A DNA stretch of 64,000 nt, taken from NCBI GenBank assembly GCA_965200775.1, contig OZ241383.1, positions 2,294,001 to 2,358,000 on the forward strand. Direction: 5' to 3'. This document shows positions 9,447-17,713 of this stretch, one piece after another (position 1 is the stretch's first letter; each line of letters starts with the position of its first letter). This stretch comes from Poriferisocius sp965200775 (GTDB lineage: Bacteria; Actinomycetota; Acidimicrobiia; Acidimicrobiales; Bin134). The translations under genes and the position numbers were made by a program. The notes below the pieces were generated by a model. It had not been told where the DNA came from. It saw only the letters and a program-made list of their open reading frames with translations, and searched no databases.

Positions 9447-9472
9447 AAGGGGTTCCCAAAAGGGGTTCCCAA
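9447..9472 (+). repeat. 13-bp tandem repeat upstream of carD
   Basis: The 13-base unit AAGGGGTTCCCAA occurs twice in a row (9447-9459 and 9460-9472). It ends 17 bases before the carD start codon, in the untranslated leader. The inner GGGGTTCCC is nearly self-complementary, so the two copies could pair. The remainder of 9248-9489 shows no gene. Confidence 0.7.
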
Positions 9473-9489
9473 ACGCGCCACGGAGTGAG

Positions 9490-9969
9490 ATGACGTTCAA
9501 AAGAGGCGACAAAGTGGTCTACCCCCACCACGGAGCGGCGACCGTGGTCAAGCGAGAGATGAAAGAGGCTTTCGGGGAGAAGACGGAGTACTTGGTGCTG
9601 CGCATGGCCCACGGTGAGATGGTGCTGTCGGTGCCGGTGGCCAAGGCCGAGGAGGTGGGGATGCGCTGGCCCATCTCCACCGAGGATGTGGAAGACCTGT
9701 TCGAGGTGCTCCGCAAGCGTGACGTGCGGGAGCCTGCCAACTGGAGCCGCCGCTTCAAGAATCACCAGGAGAAGCTCAAGTCGGGCGACGTGTACCAGGT
9801 GGCCGAGGTGGTGAGGAACCTGGCCCTGCGGGATCAGAATAAGGGACTGTCAGCTGGTGAGAAGAGCCTGTTCAACAAGGCCCGCAACGTGCTGGTGTCG
9901 GAACTCAGCTTCTCGTTGAACGTATCCGAGGACGAGGCTCTCATCCGGGTGGAGCAGGCGCTTTCCTAA
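9490..9969 (+). CDS. carD: CarD/CdnL-family RNA polymerase-binding regulator
   Basis: A 159-residue CarD protein. The N-terminal RNA-polymerase interaction domain (TRCF-RID-like beta barrel) opens with FKRGDKVVYPHHGAATV and runs to about residue 60. The rest is the helical DNA-binding domain, with WSRRFKNHQEKLKSGDVYQVAEVVRNLALR and SAGEKSLFNKARNVLVSEL. It stabilises open complexes at many promoters, including rRNA promoters, in actinobacteria and mycobacteria. The ATG at 9490 follows GGAGTGAG directly. An earlier in-frame start at 9436 would add repeat-derived residues and is rejected. Length matches the family (about 160). Confidence 0.95.
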   Translation: MTFKRGDKVVYPHHGAATVVKREMKEAFGEKTEYLVLRMAHGEMVLSVPVAKAEEVGMRWPISTEDVEDLFEVLRKRDVREPANWSRRFKNHQEKLKSGDVYQVAEVVRNLALRDQNKGLSAGEKSLFNKARNVLVSELSFSLNVSEDEALIRVEQALS

Positions 9970-10019
9970 GCCTCCTCTCGTCATTCCAACGTTGTTTCCC
10001 GAATTGAAATAGCACGGCA

Positions 10020-10054
10020 CCTTATTTCAACAAACCACTTAATTTGAAATAAGG
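10020..10054. terminator. AT-rich 11-bp inverted repeat after carD
   Basis: CCTTATTTCAA (10020-10030) is perfectly complementary to TTGAAATAAGG (10044-10054), with a 13-base loop. A third TTGAAAT copy lies at 10004-10010. It sits 50 bases after the carD stop in a short AT-rich island. It could act as a carD terminator or as an operator ahead of tRNA-Pro. There is no T-run, so the role is uncertain. Confidence 0.5.
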
Positions 10055-10145
10055 CCCTCGTAGCACCACTTGCAGCCGAGCCCTCACCAGAGAGCCGAAA
10101 CCGGGGCGAGACGGAGGGACAGCCCCTACTACAATCACCGGCAGA

Positions 10146-10220
10146 CGGGCTGTGGCGCAGTTTGGTCAGCGCACCTGCTTTGGGAGCAGGGGGTCGCCGG
10201 TTCAAATCCGGCCAGCCCGA
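10146..10220 (+). tRNA. tRNA-Pro (UGG)
   Basis: A complete cloverleaf. The acceptor stem CGGGCTG pairs with CAGCCCG, the D arm has GCGC pairs, the anticodon stem CCTGC/GCAGG encloses the loop TTTGGGA with anticodon TGG, and the T arm GCCGG/CCGGC encloses TTCAAAT. The discriminator is A and CCA is not encoded. G37 after the anticodon is typical of tRNA-Pro. Confidence 0.97.
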
Positions 10221-10290
10221 CTCTTCGCCCCTGCGGCAGAGAGAGTTCTATTTTCGTGGTGCGTTCCGGTGAGCACGTACAGTTGGGGGC

Positions 10291-11766
10291 ATGGCCACTG
10301 GTGACGGGGCCACCGCCGGTGCCCCGGGCTTCTTCGATGAGGCCGTAGACGAGCAGGGCCGCACCCGGCCTCACTATCAGCCGGTGCAGGAGTGGTTCGA
10401 CCGGTTGACGCTCAAGCAGGTGCAGGAACTGGAAGCACAGCGCGACGAGTCGTTCCGGCGCCAGGGGATCACCTTCACGGTTTACGGCAACGAGGACGGC
10501 ACCGAACGCACCTGGCCCATGGATCTGTTCCCCCGGGTGATCGACGCCGACGAATGGTCGATGCTGGAGCAGGGGCTCATCCAGCGGGTCACCGCGCTCA
10601 ACTCGTTTCTCGACGACATCTACGCCGGCGAGCAGGCCATCGTCAACGACGGGATCATCCCCCGCCGGCTGATCACCTCCTCCACCGGCTTCGAGCGGGA
10701 GGCGATCAGCGTGTCGGTGCCGATGGGAGGCCGGTGCCTGGTGGCCGGCATCGACTTGGTGCGCGACGCCGACGGCACCTACCGGGTGCTGGAGGACAAC
10801 CTGCGCAACCCCAGCGGCATCTCGTATGTGATCGAGAACAGGGCAGCCATGACCAAGCTATTGCCAGCCGCTTTCTCCGACCTGTCGGTGCGTTCGGTGG
10901 ACCACTACGGGCGCTCCCTGCTGCGTGCCCTGCGATCGGTGGCCCCGCCCGCGTGCCTCGACGACCCGACCGTGGTGGTGCTCACCCCGGGCATATTCAA
11001 CTCGGCCTATTTCGAGCACGCCTTTCTGGCTCGAAGCATGGGAGTGGAACTGGTGGAGGGGCGCGACCTCGTGGTGGACGACCACGTGGTAGCCATGCGC
11101 ACCACCCGGGGCCTGGAACGAGTGGACGTGATCTACCGCCGCATCGACGACCATTTCCTTGATCCGGTGGTTTTCAACCCCCAGTCCACCCTGGGAGCAC
11201 CCGGTCTGATGGCCGCGGCCCGAGCGGGAACCGTGACCATCGCCAACTCTGTGGGCAACGGGGTGGGCGACGACAAGGCAGTGTACGCCTACGTGCCGGA
11301 GATGATCCGCTTCTACCTGGGGGAGGAGCCGATCATCCCCAACGTGGCCACCTACCTGCTGTGGGAACAAGACCAGATGGCCGAAGTGCTGGAGCGCCTC
11401 GACGAGCTGGTGGTAAAGCCGGTGGCGGAGTCGGGGGGCTACGGCATCGTGATCGGGCCCCGGGCCACCGACGCCGAGCTGGCCGAGGCCCGGGCCAAGA
11501 TCATCGACGACCCCCGCAACTGGATCGCCCAGGAGGTGGTGAACCTGTCGCGGCTGCCGTCGTGGACCGGTGAGGGATTCGCTCCCCGCCACATCGACCT
11601 GCGCCCCTTCGTGCTGAGCGGGGAACAGGTGGAGGTAATCCCCGGCGGACTCACCCGTGTGGCCATGCGGGAGGGCTCGCTCATCGTCAACAGCTCGCAG
11701 GGTGGCGGATCCAAGGACACCTGGGTGCTCGACCACGCCGACTACGCCATGCCGGGGCAGGGTTGA
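10291..11766 (+). CDS. Circularly permuted type 2 ATP-grasp protein
   Basis: A 491-residue protein of the DUF404/DUF407 group, now called circularly permuted ATP-grasp type 2. Landmarks include LFPRVIDADEWSMLEQGL near residues 70-90, RVLEDNLRNPSGISYVIENR around 160-180, NSVGNGVGDDKAVYAYVPEMI and LDELVVKPVAESGGYGIVIGP with the ATP-grasp Lys. Comparative genomics predicts these ligases to form amide or peptide bonds together with alpha-E and transglutaminase-like proteins. Those two genes follow here with stop/start overlaps, so the three should be made from one message. The ATG follows a G-rich leader. Confidence 0.93.
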   Translation: MATGDGATAGAPGFFDEAVDEQGRTRPHYQPVQEWFDRLTLKQVQELEAQRDESFRRQGITFTVYGNEDGTERTWPMDLFPRVIDADEWSMLEQGLIQRVTALNSFLDDIYAGEQAIVNDGIIPRRLITSSTGFEREAISVSVPMGGRCLVAGIDLVRDADGTYRVLEDNLRNPSGISYVIENRAAMTKLLPAAFSDLSVRSVDHYGRSLLRALRSVAPPACLDDPTVVVLTPGIFNSAYFEHAFLARSMGVELVEGRDLVVDDHVVAMRTTRGLERVDVIYRRIDDHFLDPVVFNPQSTLGAPGLMAAARAGTVTIANSVGNGVGDDKAVYAYVPEMIRFYLGEEPIIPNVATYLLWEQDQMAEVLERLDELVVKPVAESGGYGIVIGPRATDAELAEARAKIIDDPRNWIAQEVVNLSRLPSWTGEGFAPRHIDLRPFVLSGEQVEVIPGGLTRVAMREGSLIVNSSQGGGSKDTWVLDHADYAMPGQG

Positions 11767-12785
11767 TGCTGGCCCGCCACGCCGAGGACATGTTCTGGGC
11801 CGGCCGCTATCTCGAGCGGGCCGAGGACACTGCTCGCATGGTGCGGGCCACGCTGCTCAGCACGGTGGCCGAGGGACAGGCCCACGCCATCGCCCGAATG
11901 CAGAACCTGGCCCGCACCTTGCGCCTCGACGAGACGGGTCCCGACGAGAGTGTGCAGACCATGGCCGAGCGCTTGAGTCCGACGCCGCCGATGCTGCGCA
12001 GCCGGGCGGGGTTGGGCATCGACGTGCAGGCAGCGGCGACCCGGCTTGTGGCGTCCCCGACCCTGGCAGGGTCGGTGGTGTTTTGCATCGGCCGCACCAG
12101 GGCCAACTTCCGGTCGCTGCGCGACCAGATCCCCTCTGAGCTGTGGGAGCAGATCAACCAGTTCCACCTCTGGCTCCGCCGGGAAGACTTCCCGGTCAAC
12201 ATGGAGCAAGACCCGTTCCAAACCCTCGACACCATCCGGGTGAGCTGCCAGACACTCAACGGGGTATTGGAATCGTCCATGGCCCGGGGCGAGGGCTACC
12301 GGTTCCTGGTGCTGGGGCAGAACCTGGAACGAGCCCTCATGACCTGCCGGCTGATCCAAACCCGCTATCCCGAGATGGATGGCTCCTCCTATGACGAGAT
12401 GGCGCTGACCCTTCGCTCGGTTTCGGCGCTTGAGGCCTATCAGCGTGCCTCGCACTCCTCCCCCCTGGCCGCCGACGTGGCCCGCTTCCTGCTCCTCAAC
12501 GACTCCTTTCCCCGGTCGGTGCTGTTCTGCCTGCGGCTGAGCGAAACCCACCTGGCCGCCCTGGCCCCCAACGGGCGGCCCTCCTCGCTGCGCCGCCTGG
12601 GGCAACTCCGGTCGGGGTTGGAATACGCCGACTTCGACGACATGGCCGCCGACCTGCCCAGCCATCTCGGCAAGCTGGAGGTGGGGGTTCGGGAGATCGC
12701 CGAACTCACCAGCGACCTCTTCTTCCGCAACGCCGAGACCTACAACCTGCACAGCCAGACCATCAGCCCCGGAGCTGCATCGTGA
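11766..12785 (+). CDS. Alpha-E domain protein (DUF403)
   Basis: A 339-residue, largely helical protein of the alpha-E (DUF403) family. It begins MLARHAEDMFWAGRYLERAEDTARMVR, with the family signature in its first 25 residues. Further on are ARGEGYRFLVLGQNLERA around 180 and a final helix pair. Its ATG overlaps the TGA of the ATP-grasp gene by one base (TGATG). Alpha-E proteins occur with circularly permuted ATP-grasp and transglutaminase genes, and are proposed as scaffolds or partners in a peptide-modifying system. The function is unproven. Its own stop lies inside the first copy of the triplicated GTGA junction. Confidence 0.92.
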   Translation: MLARHAEDMFWAGRYLERAEDTARMVRATLLSTVAEGQAHAIARMQNLARTLRLDETGPDESVQTMAERLSPTPPMLRSRAGLGIDVQAAATRLVASPTLAGSVVFCIGRTRANFRSLRDQIPSELWEQINQFHLWLRREDFPVNMEQDPFQTLDTIRVSCQTLNGVLESSMARGEGYRFLVLGQNLERALMTCRLIQTRYPEMDGSSYDEMALTLRSVSALEAYQRASHSSPLAADVARFLLLNDSFPRSVLFCLRLSETHLAALAPNGRPSSLRRLGQLRSGLEYADFDDMAADLPSHLGKLEVGVREIAELTSDLFFRNAETYNLHSQTISPGAAS

Positions 12786-12880
12786 GGCCGGACATCTTCT
12801 ACCGACCAGAGGCGGCATCGTGAGGCTGGACATCTGCCACCAACCAGAGGCCGCATCGTGAGGCTGGACATCTGCTACCG
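12778..12880 (+). repeat. 38-bp junction repeat, three copies, each with a GTGA overlap
   Basis: Units begin at 12778, 12816 and 12854 (38-base spacing); the third runs into the transglutaminase gene. Each has CATCGTGAGG, so GTG codons occur at 12782, 12820 and 12858. The first GTG overlaps the alpha-E stop (TGA 12783-12785). The frame from 12782 ends at TGA 12821-12823, overlapping the second GTG. The frame from 12820 ends at TGA 12859-12861, overlapping the third. This gives two 13-codon mini-ORFs (MRPDIFYRPEAAS and MRLDICHQPEAAS) between the genes. Confidence 0.93.
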
Positions 12881-13805
12881 GACGGTGTTCGAGTTCGACG
12901 CACCGGTTCGGGAGTCCCAAAACGAGCTGCGGGCCTGCCCGGTGACAAACGAGCGCCAGCGGCTGCTCAGCTACCGGGTGTCGGTGGAGCCCTCGGCCCG
13001 GATGCTCTCCTACACCGACTATTGGGGCACCCGGGCCGACAACTTCGGGGTGACCGACTCCCACACCGCGCTGGCTGTTACAGCAGAGGCTTCGGTGGAA
13101 ACCCAAGACCGGGAACCCCTGACGGCCGAGGTGCCGATGAAGGCCCTGGAAGACCTGGAGTTCCGCAACCAACACGACGAATACCTGAAGCGCACCCGCC
13201 ACACCGACTGGGACTCGGCCATGGCCCACGAAGCCCGAAGGTCAGCCGAGGCGAGCGGGACGGATGTGGTGAGCACCGTGACGGAACTCATGGATTTCGT
13301 TGGTTCCCGGCTGTCCTATCAGCCCGGCTCCACCGAAATCGGCCAACCCATCACCGACATCCTCGCCCAAGGCCAGGGGGTCTGCCAGGACTACGCCCAT
13401 CTCGCCGTGGCCCTGTGCAGGAGCATCGCCATCCCCGCTCGCTACGTCTCCGGGTACCTGTTCTCCACCGAAGACAGCACCGGCCGGAACGATGGCGACC
13501 TGGTGCGGGTGCAGACCCATGCCTGGTTCGAGGCCGCCATCCCAGGTCATGGCTGGCTGCCGCTCGATCCCACCAACCGTCTCGCCGTCGGCCGCCAACA
13601 CGTCAAGATCGGCCACGGCCGGGACTACGACGATGTCCCGCCCCTGCGGGGGGTGTACTCCGGCCTGGGCACACCGAGGGTGGACGCCTCGGTGGAGATC
13701 CGCCGCATGGACCTCGCCCAACAGCCGTCAACGGTGATGGAACCGTCGCTGCTCAGCGTGGTGCAGGCCCCCCGGACCCGACAACAACCCCAACAACAGC
13801 AATAG
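12858..13805 (+). CDS. Transglutaminase-like cysteine peptidase/transferase
   Basis: A 315-residue protein. The bacterial transglutaminase-like N-terminal domain (about residues 1-85, ICYRTVFEFDAPVRESQNELR) precedes a transglutaminase core at about 150-245. The catalytic triad is visible: Cys176 in GQGVCQDYAH, His221 in THAWFEA and Asp237 in LPLDPTN. The C-terminus ends in a Gln-rich tail. It completes the ATP-grasp/alpha-E/transglutaminase cassette, where it may hydrolyse or transfer amide bonds made by the ligase. The GTG start at 12858 lies in the third copy of the tandem junction repeat, so its translation probably depends on re-initiation. Confidence 0.93.
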   Translation: MRLDICYRTVFEFDAPVRESQNELRACPVTNERQRLLSYRVSVEPSARMLSYTDYWGTRADNFGVTDSHTALAVTAEASVETQDREPLTAEVPMKALEDLEFRNQHDEYLKRTRHTDWDSAMAHEARRSAEASGTDVVSTVTELMDFVGSRLSYQPGSTEIGQPITDILAQGQGVCQDYAHLAVALCRSIAIPARYVSGYLFSTEDSTGRNDGDLVRVQTHAWFEAAIPGHGWLPLDPTNRLAVGRQHVKIGHGRDYDDVPPLRGVYSGLGTPRVDASVEIRRMDLAQQPSTVMEPSLLSVVQAPRTRQQPQQQQ

Positions 13806-13885
13806 CCGGCACCGGGGCCCAGAGAGCAGACGTTCAGGTCGGCCGGATCTGATCCAAAACCGCCACAGAAGCCCCCAAGGGCTGC

Positions 13886-14761
13886 TCAGATGCGGGCCTC
13901 GCGGACGTCGAGTCGCTTGAGGAGGGCATCGCCCACAAAGTTGAGCGCCAGCAACGTCACGAACACCACCCCGGCGGTGGTCATCGAGATGTGGGGGCTG
14001 TCGCGCAGGCTGCCCCGGCCCGCGGCCAGGATGTTGCCCCAGGTGATGCTGGGCGAGCCCACGCTGACGCCGATGAACGACAGGCTGCCCTCGGCGATTA
14101 TCACGATGCCCACAGCCAGAAAACCGATGGACACCATGGCCGGAACCACGTTGGGGAACACCTCCCGGAACAGCACCCTGGGCCACCGGGCTCCCATCAT
14201 GTGAGCCACTGTCACGAAGTCCCGAGCGGCAAACCGCAGGGCCTGGGCCCGGGCGATGCGAGCGATGGACGGCACGGCCAGGATGGTCACCGCCGTGGTC
14301 ACGTTCCAGAAGCTCTGGCCCAGCACGGTGACGATGAACAGGGCGAAAACCAGAGCGGGCAGCGCCAGGAAAATGTTGACAACGCTGGACACCAAGGCGT
14401 CGATCCACCCGCCGAAGTAACCGGCGGCCACTCCGAGCAGGCAGCCAACCACCAGTCCGATGCCCACCGACACCCCGGCAATCGACAACGAGAGCCGGCT
14501 ACCCCACACCGAGCGGGCGAACATGTCCCGGCCGATCTGGTCGGTGCCGAACCAGTGCGACCACGACATGCCCTCATTGGGATCGCCCACCCCGAACTGG
14601 TTGGGATCCTCCAAGAACCAAAGCCACGGGGCCAAAACCGCACCGGCCAGCACCAGGGCGAGCCATGCCAGCGACAGCCACAACACGAAGGAACGGTCAC
14701 TGCGCAACAACGGCCTGCGCCTGCTCTCGAACACCGGAGCCGTGCTCGCCACCTCGGTCAT
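13886..14761 (-). CDS. Peptide-type ABC transporter permease (DppC/OppC-like)
   Basis: A 291-residue inner-membrane permease with about six helices and an N-terminal cytoplasmic segment before helix 1 (SFVLWLSLAWLALVLAGAVLA). The permease (EAA-like) loop appears as MMGARWPRVLFREVFPNVVPAM, and HWFGTDQIGRDMFARSVWGSR is typical of DppC/OppC proteins. It imports peptides or related solutes together with the DppB-like partner, whose stop overlaps its start (ATGA at 14758-14761). No ATP-binding subunit genes are present downstream, where the convergent transglutaminase gene lies, so ATPases must be supplied from elsewhere. Confidence 0.92.
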   Translation of the reverse strand: MTEVASTAPVFESRRRPLLRSDRSFVLWLSLAWLALVLAGAVLAPWLWFLEDPNQFGVGDPNEGMSWSHWFGTDQIGRDMFARSVWGSRLSLSIAGVSVGIGLVVGCLLGVAAGYFGGWIDALVSSVVNIFLALPALVFALFIVTVLGQSFWNVTTAVTILAVPSIARIARAQALRFAARDFVTVAHMMGARWPRVLFREVFPNVVPAMVSIGFLAVGIVIIAEGSLSFIGVSVGSPSITWGNILAAGRGSLRDSPHISMTTAGVVFVTLLALNFVGDALLKRLDVREARI

Positions 14762-15702
14762 TGACGCCTCACCCGAGGGTCGAGCGCCGAGTAGAGCAGG
14801 TCCACCACCAGGTTTACCACCACGAACACGACCGCGATCATCGCCACAAGGGTCTGCACCAGCAGGAACTCCCGGGCTGCGGCCCAGCTCACCAGCAGCG
14901 ACCCAACCCCGTCGAGGTCGAACATGAACTCCACCACCACCGCCCCGTTAAGAGCTTGGGCAGCCTGGATGCCGAACACCGTCAGCAGGGTGAAGCTGGA
15001 CGGGCGCAAAACATGGCGCAGGAGCACGTGACGGGTGGGCAGCCCCTTGGCCCGGGCCGTGCCCACGAAGTCCTCCTGAAGCGTGCCGATCACGTCGGTT
15101 CGCAGCAACCGGAGATACACCGGGAACAGCGCGGCGGCCAGCGTCACCGATGGCAACACCATGACCTTCATGTGGTTCACCACCCCGGCGGATATCGGCT
15201 CGTAGCCGGTGAGGCTGAACCAGTCGAGGCGCACAGCGAACACGGTGATCAGCACAAGCCCCAGCACGAACACCGGCGCGGCGAGCATGGCGAACGCACT
15301 CCCACTGGCCATCTTGTCGAGAAGCTTGTCGTTGCGGTATCCGGCCCACACTCCCAGCGGGATGGCCGCTCCGAGGGCCAGTCCCTGGGAGTAGAGCATC
15401 AGCAGCAGCGTGCGGGGTAGGGCGTTGCTGAGGGCCTCGTTGAACGTGCGCCCGGTGAGGTAGGACTTGCCGAGGTCCCCTGTGAGCACGTCACCGCCCC
15501 ACTTGGCCCACTGCACTATCACCGGGTCATCGAGGTTGCGATCCCGCTCGCACTCAGCGACCTGCTCGGCGGTGGCCGCTCCCCCGAAAGCGGCCACGCA
15601 CGGGTTGCCGGGCAGCAGGTTGAGCATCCAGTAGAACAGCAGGGTGACGACCAGCACCACCACCACGAGCTGAGCCAGGCGCTTCAGCAGGAAGCGTCCC
15701 AC
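14758..15702 (-). CDS. Peptide-type ABC transporter permease (DppB/OppB-like)
   Basis: A 314-residue permease that begins MGRFLLKRLAQLVVVVLVVTLLFYWMLNLLPGNPC, the standard DppB first helix and the periplasmic PGNP turn. The EAA-like loop is FVGTARAKGLPTRHVLLRHVLRPSS. It is encoded upstream of, and overlapping, the DppC-like gene, and 50 bases downstream of the binding lipoprotein gene at 15753. Two extra Cys residues in the first periplasmic loop (NPCVAAFGG and VAECERDR) are unusual and might form a disulfide. Confidence 0.92.
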   Translation of the reverse strand: MGRFLLKRLAQLVVVVLVVTLLFYWMLNLLPGNPCVAAFGGAATAEQVAECERDRNLDDPVIVQWAKWGGDVLTGDLGKSYLTGRTFNEALSNALPRTLLLMLYSQGLALGAAIPLGVWAGYRNDKLLDKMASGSAFAMLAAPVFVLGLVLITVFAVRLDWFSLTGYEPISAGVVNHMKVMVLPSVTLAAALFPVYLRLLRTDVIGTLQEDFVGTARAKGLPTRHVLLRHVLRPSSFTLLTVFGIQAAQALNGAVVVEFMFDLDGVGSLLVSWAAAREFLLVQTLVAMIAVVFVVVNLVVDLLYSALDPRVRRQ

Positions 15703-15752
15703 TGCTTGCGCCTATCCCCGCTCAGAACCGGTGCCCGATAGGACGACCCCTG

Positions 15753-17600
15753 TTACTGCTCGATCCAGGTTTGGCCCAGGAATGCCTTGCCATTCAGGAT
15801 CTTTACGTGATCGCCCCCCTCGGGCAAGGTCAGGTCGTCGACGCCATGTATGTGGTCCTGGGTGGCTACCAACCAGTTCGAGGAATAGAACCAGAGGTTG
15901 TAGACCCCGTCGGCAAAGGCCCGGTTGACATCCTCGGCCAGCGCACGCCGCTCATCAAGATCAGCGGTGGTCATGGCCTCATCCAACGCGGAGTCGATTC
16001 GGGGATCCATGATGCGCCCAAAGTTGGTCGCAATGCCGGAACTGAAGTTGCTGTGCCACCACACCCGTTCGGTGGCTATGTCGAAAGCAGGGTTGTTGCG
16101 CCACAAGAACGCTGTGAAGTTGCCCAACACGGCGTTGGTGATCAGCTCCGCCTGGTCAACCTGGGTGATGGACACGTCTAGCCCGCACTCACCCCACATG
16201 CCCGCGATCAGCTCGGTGTTGAGCAAGTTGGCTGGGTCGATGGTGGTTCCGATCTCGACGCTGTCGATTCCAAGACCGTCGATGGTGGCCCGCCCGGCAT
16301 CTTGGTCAAATCCGGGGAACCCGGTTTCTTCCAAATGCCCAGGGGTGCCAGGCGCAAACGGGCCATCAGCCGGTGGCTGACCATCCCAACGAAGGTTGTT
16401 GAACGTCTGCCGGTCGGTGCATTGGGCCAACGCCCGCCGGAACTCCACGTTGTCGAACGGGGCCCTCGAAGCGTTGAACATGAGATACGTGGGCTCCGAG
16501 TACTTCTCCCCCTCCCAGTGGGTCTTGAACTGCTCGTTGTACTCGTCCACCCGCAGCCCGGTGTTCACAACGCTGGCATCCAAGTCACCTGCCTGTAGAG
16601 CGGCGAAACGGCCATCGGTGTCGGGAATGGGGCGGAACTCGATGGCATCGAGGTAGGGGAGCTGACGCCCCTCGGCATCGGTACGCCAGTAGTTGGGATT
16701 GCGAACCAAACGGGTCACCTCATTGGGGATCCACTCCTCCAACATGAACGGACCGGTACCGATGGGATTACGGGTTGATTCCTCCGGGCCCAAATCGTGC
16801 ATCGAAGGCGAGGTGAGGTATCCGAGATGTGAAGTGAACCAGTTGGGCAGGGTCGCGACCGACCGGCCCAGGGTCATCTTGGCGCTCAAGTCGTCCACAA
16901 CTTCGATCGACTGGATCTCGAGGTCTCTCATGACGATACCGGTGAGGGTGCCTTTGCCCAGCTCTTCCAGATGGCGCTTTAGCGCTGCCCCGTCGGCCGG
17001 TGTGCCGTCGTGGAAGGTGATGCCGGGACGCATGGTCATCACCCACTCGGTGTAGTCGTCGTTGGGGGTCATGCTCTCCAGGATCAACGGCAGGGCCTCA
17101 CCGTCTTCCCCCTCGATGGTCAACGTCTCGTATATGGCCCGGAACAGGAGGTGGCCGGACACAGCGGCCTGGGCAGTCACCGGGTTCAGCCCGTTGGTGG
17201 TCTCGGCCTCCAAGCCGAACACCAAAGTGCCGCCGTACTGGGGTTCCCGTGCGGCGGGAGCGGCAGTGGCCTCGGGAGCAGAGGTGGCTTCAGCCGATCC
17301 GGAGGAACCGTCGTCGTCACTGCCGCTGCTGCCATCATCTCCATCACCGCTACCACCATCGCCGCCGTCGGCGCCGGCATCGCTGCTGCTGCCGCCATCG
17401 CCGCCATCGCCGCTGGGAGCCGGTGTGTCGTCATCACTCCCCGAGGGGGCCGCAGGAGCGGCTGTGGCCTCAGCGGCCACACCATCATCCCCATCGTCGT
17501 CATTGCCTCCCCCACAAGCGGAGGCCATCAGCGCCAGCGCGCAGAACAACGCCAGCCATCGCCACCGAACCGACTTCGCTACGAACCCGACATCAGACAC
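15753..17600 (-). CDS. ABC transporter substrate-binding lipoprotein (family 5), copy 1
   Basis: A 615-residue solute-binding protein of the SBP_bac_5 family. A signal peptide with lipobox-like MASAC leads into an approximately 100-residue low-complexity linker rich in Gly, Asp and Ser, then Ala/Thr, then the binding fold from about residue 120 (PQYGGTLVFGLEAE). The central DLGPEESTRNPIGTGPF motif is typical. I prefer the GTG at 17600, which aligns with the start of the paralogue at 19558; an ATG at 17630 would add 10 residues. It lies just upstream of the two permeases and is a mosaic duplicate of the next gene. Confidence 0.9.
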   Translation of the reverse strand: MSDVGFVAKSVRWRWLALFCALALMASACGGGNDDDGDDGVAAEATAAPAAPSGSDDDTPAPSGDGGDGGSSSDAGADGGDGGSGDGDDGSSGSDDDGSSGSAEATSAPEATAAPAAREPQYGGTLVFGLEAETTNGLNPVTAQAAVSGHLLFRAIYETLTIEGEDGEALPLILESMTPNDDYTEWVMTMRPGITFHDGTPADGAALKRHLEELGKGTLTGIVMRDLEIQSIEVVDDLSAKMTLGRSVATLPNWFTSHLGYLTSPSMHDLGPEESTRNPIGTGPFMLEEWIPNEVTRLVRNPNYWRTDAEGRQLPYLDAIEFRPIPDTDGRFAALQAGDLDASVVNTGLRVDEYNEQFKTHWEGEKYSEPTYLMFNASRAPFDNVEFRRALAQCTDRQTFNNLRWDGQPPADGPFAPGTPGHLEETGFPGFDQDAGRATIDGLGIDSVEIGTTIDPANLLNTELIAGMWGECGLDVSITQVDQAELITNAVLGNFTAFLWRNNPAFDIATERVWWHSNFSSGIATNFGRIMDPRIDSALDEAMTTADLDERRALAEDVNRAFADGVYNLWFYSSNWLVATQDHIHGVDDLTLPEGGDHVKILNGKAFLGQTWIEQ

Positions 17601-17713
17601 AGTAGGGACCCCCCGTCTATTGGACTCCATAACCGTACTCCAGCTTCCTCAAGCGCGCTCCCCTCTTGGGCAGAGGAGCCGCCGACCGTCGCTGCTTGGC
17701 GGCAGTTCGATTG

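Noticed and set aside
12785..12857. The mini-ORFs as functional peptides
   Set aside because: They repeat the junction sequence and show no sign of selection as peptides; a role in re-initiation is more likely.
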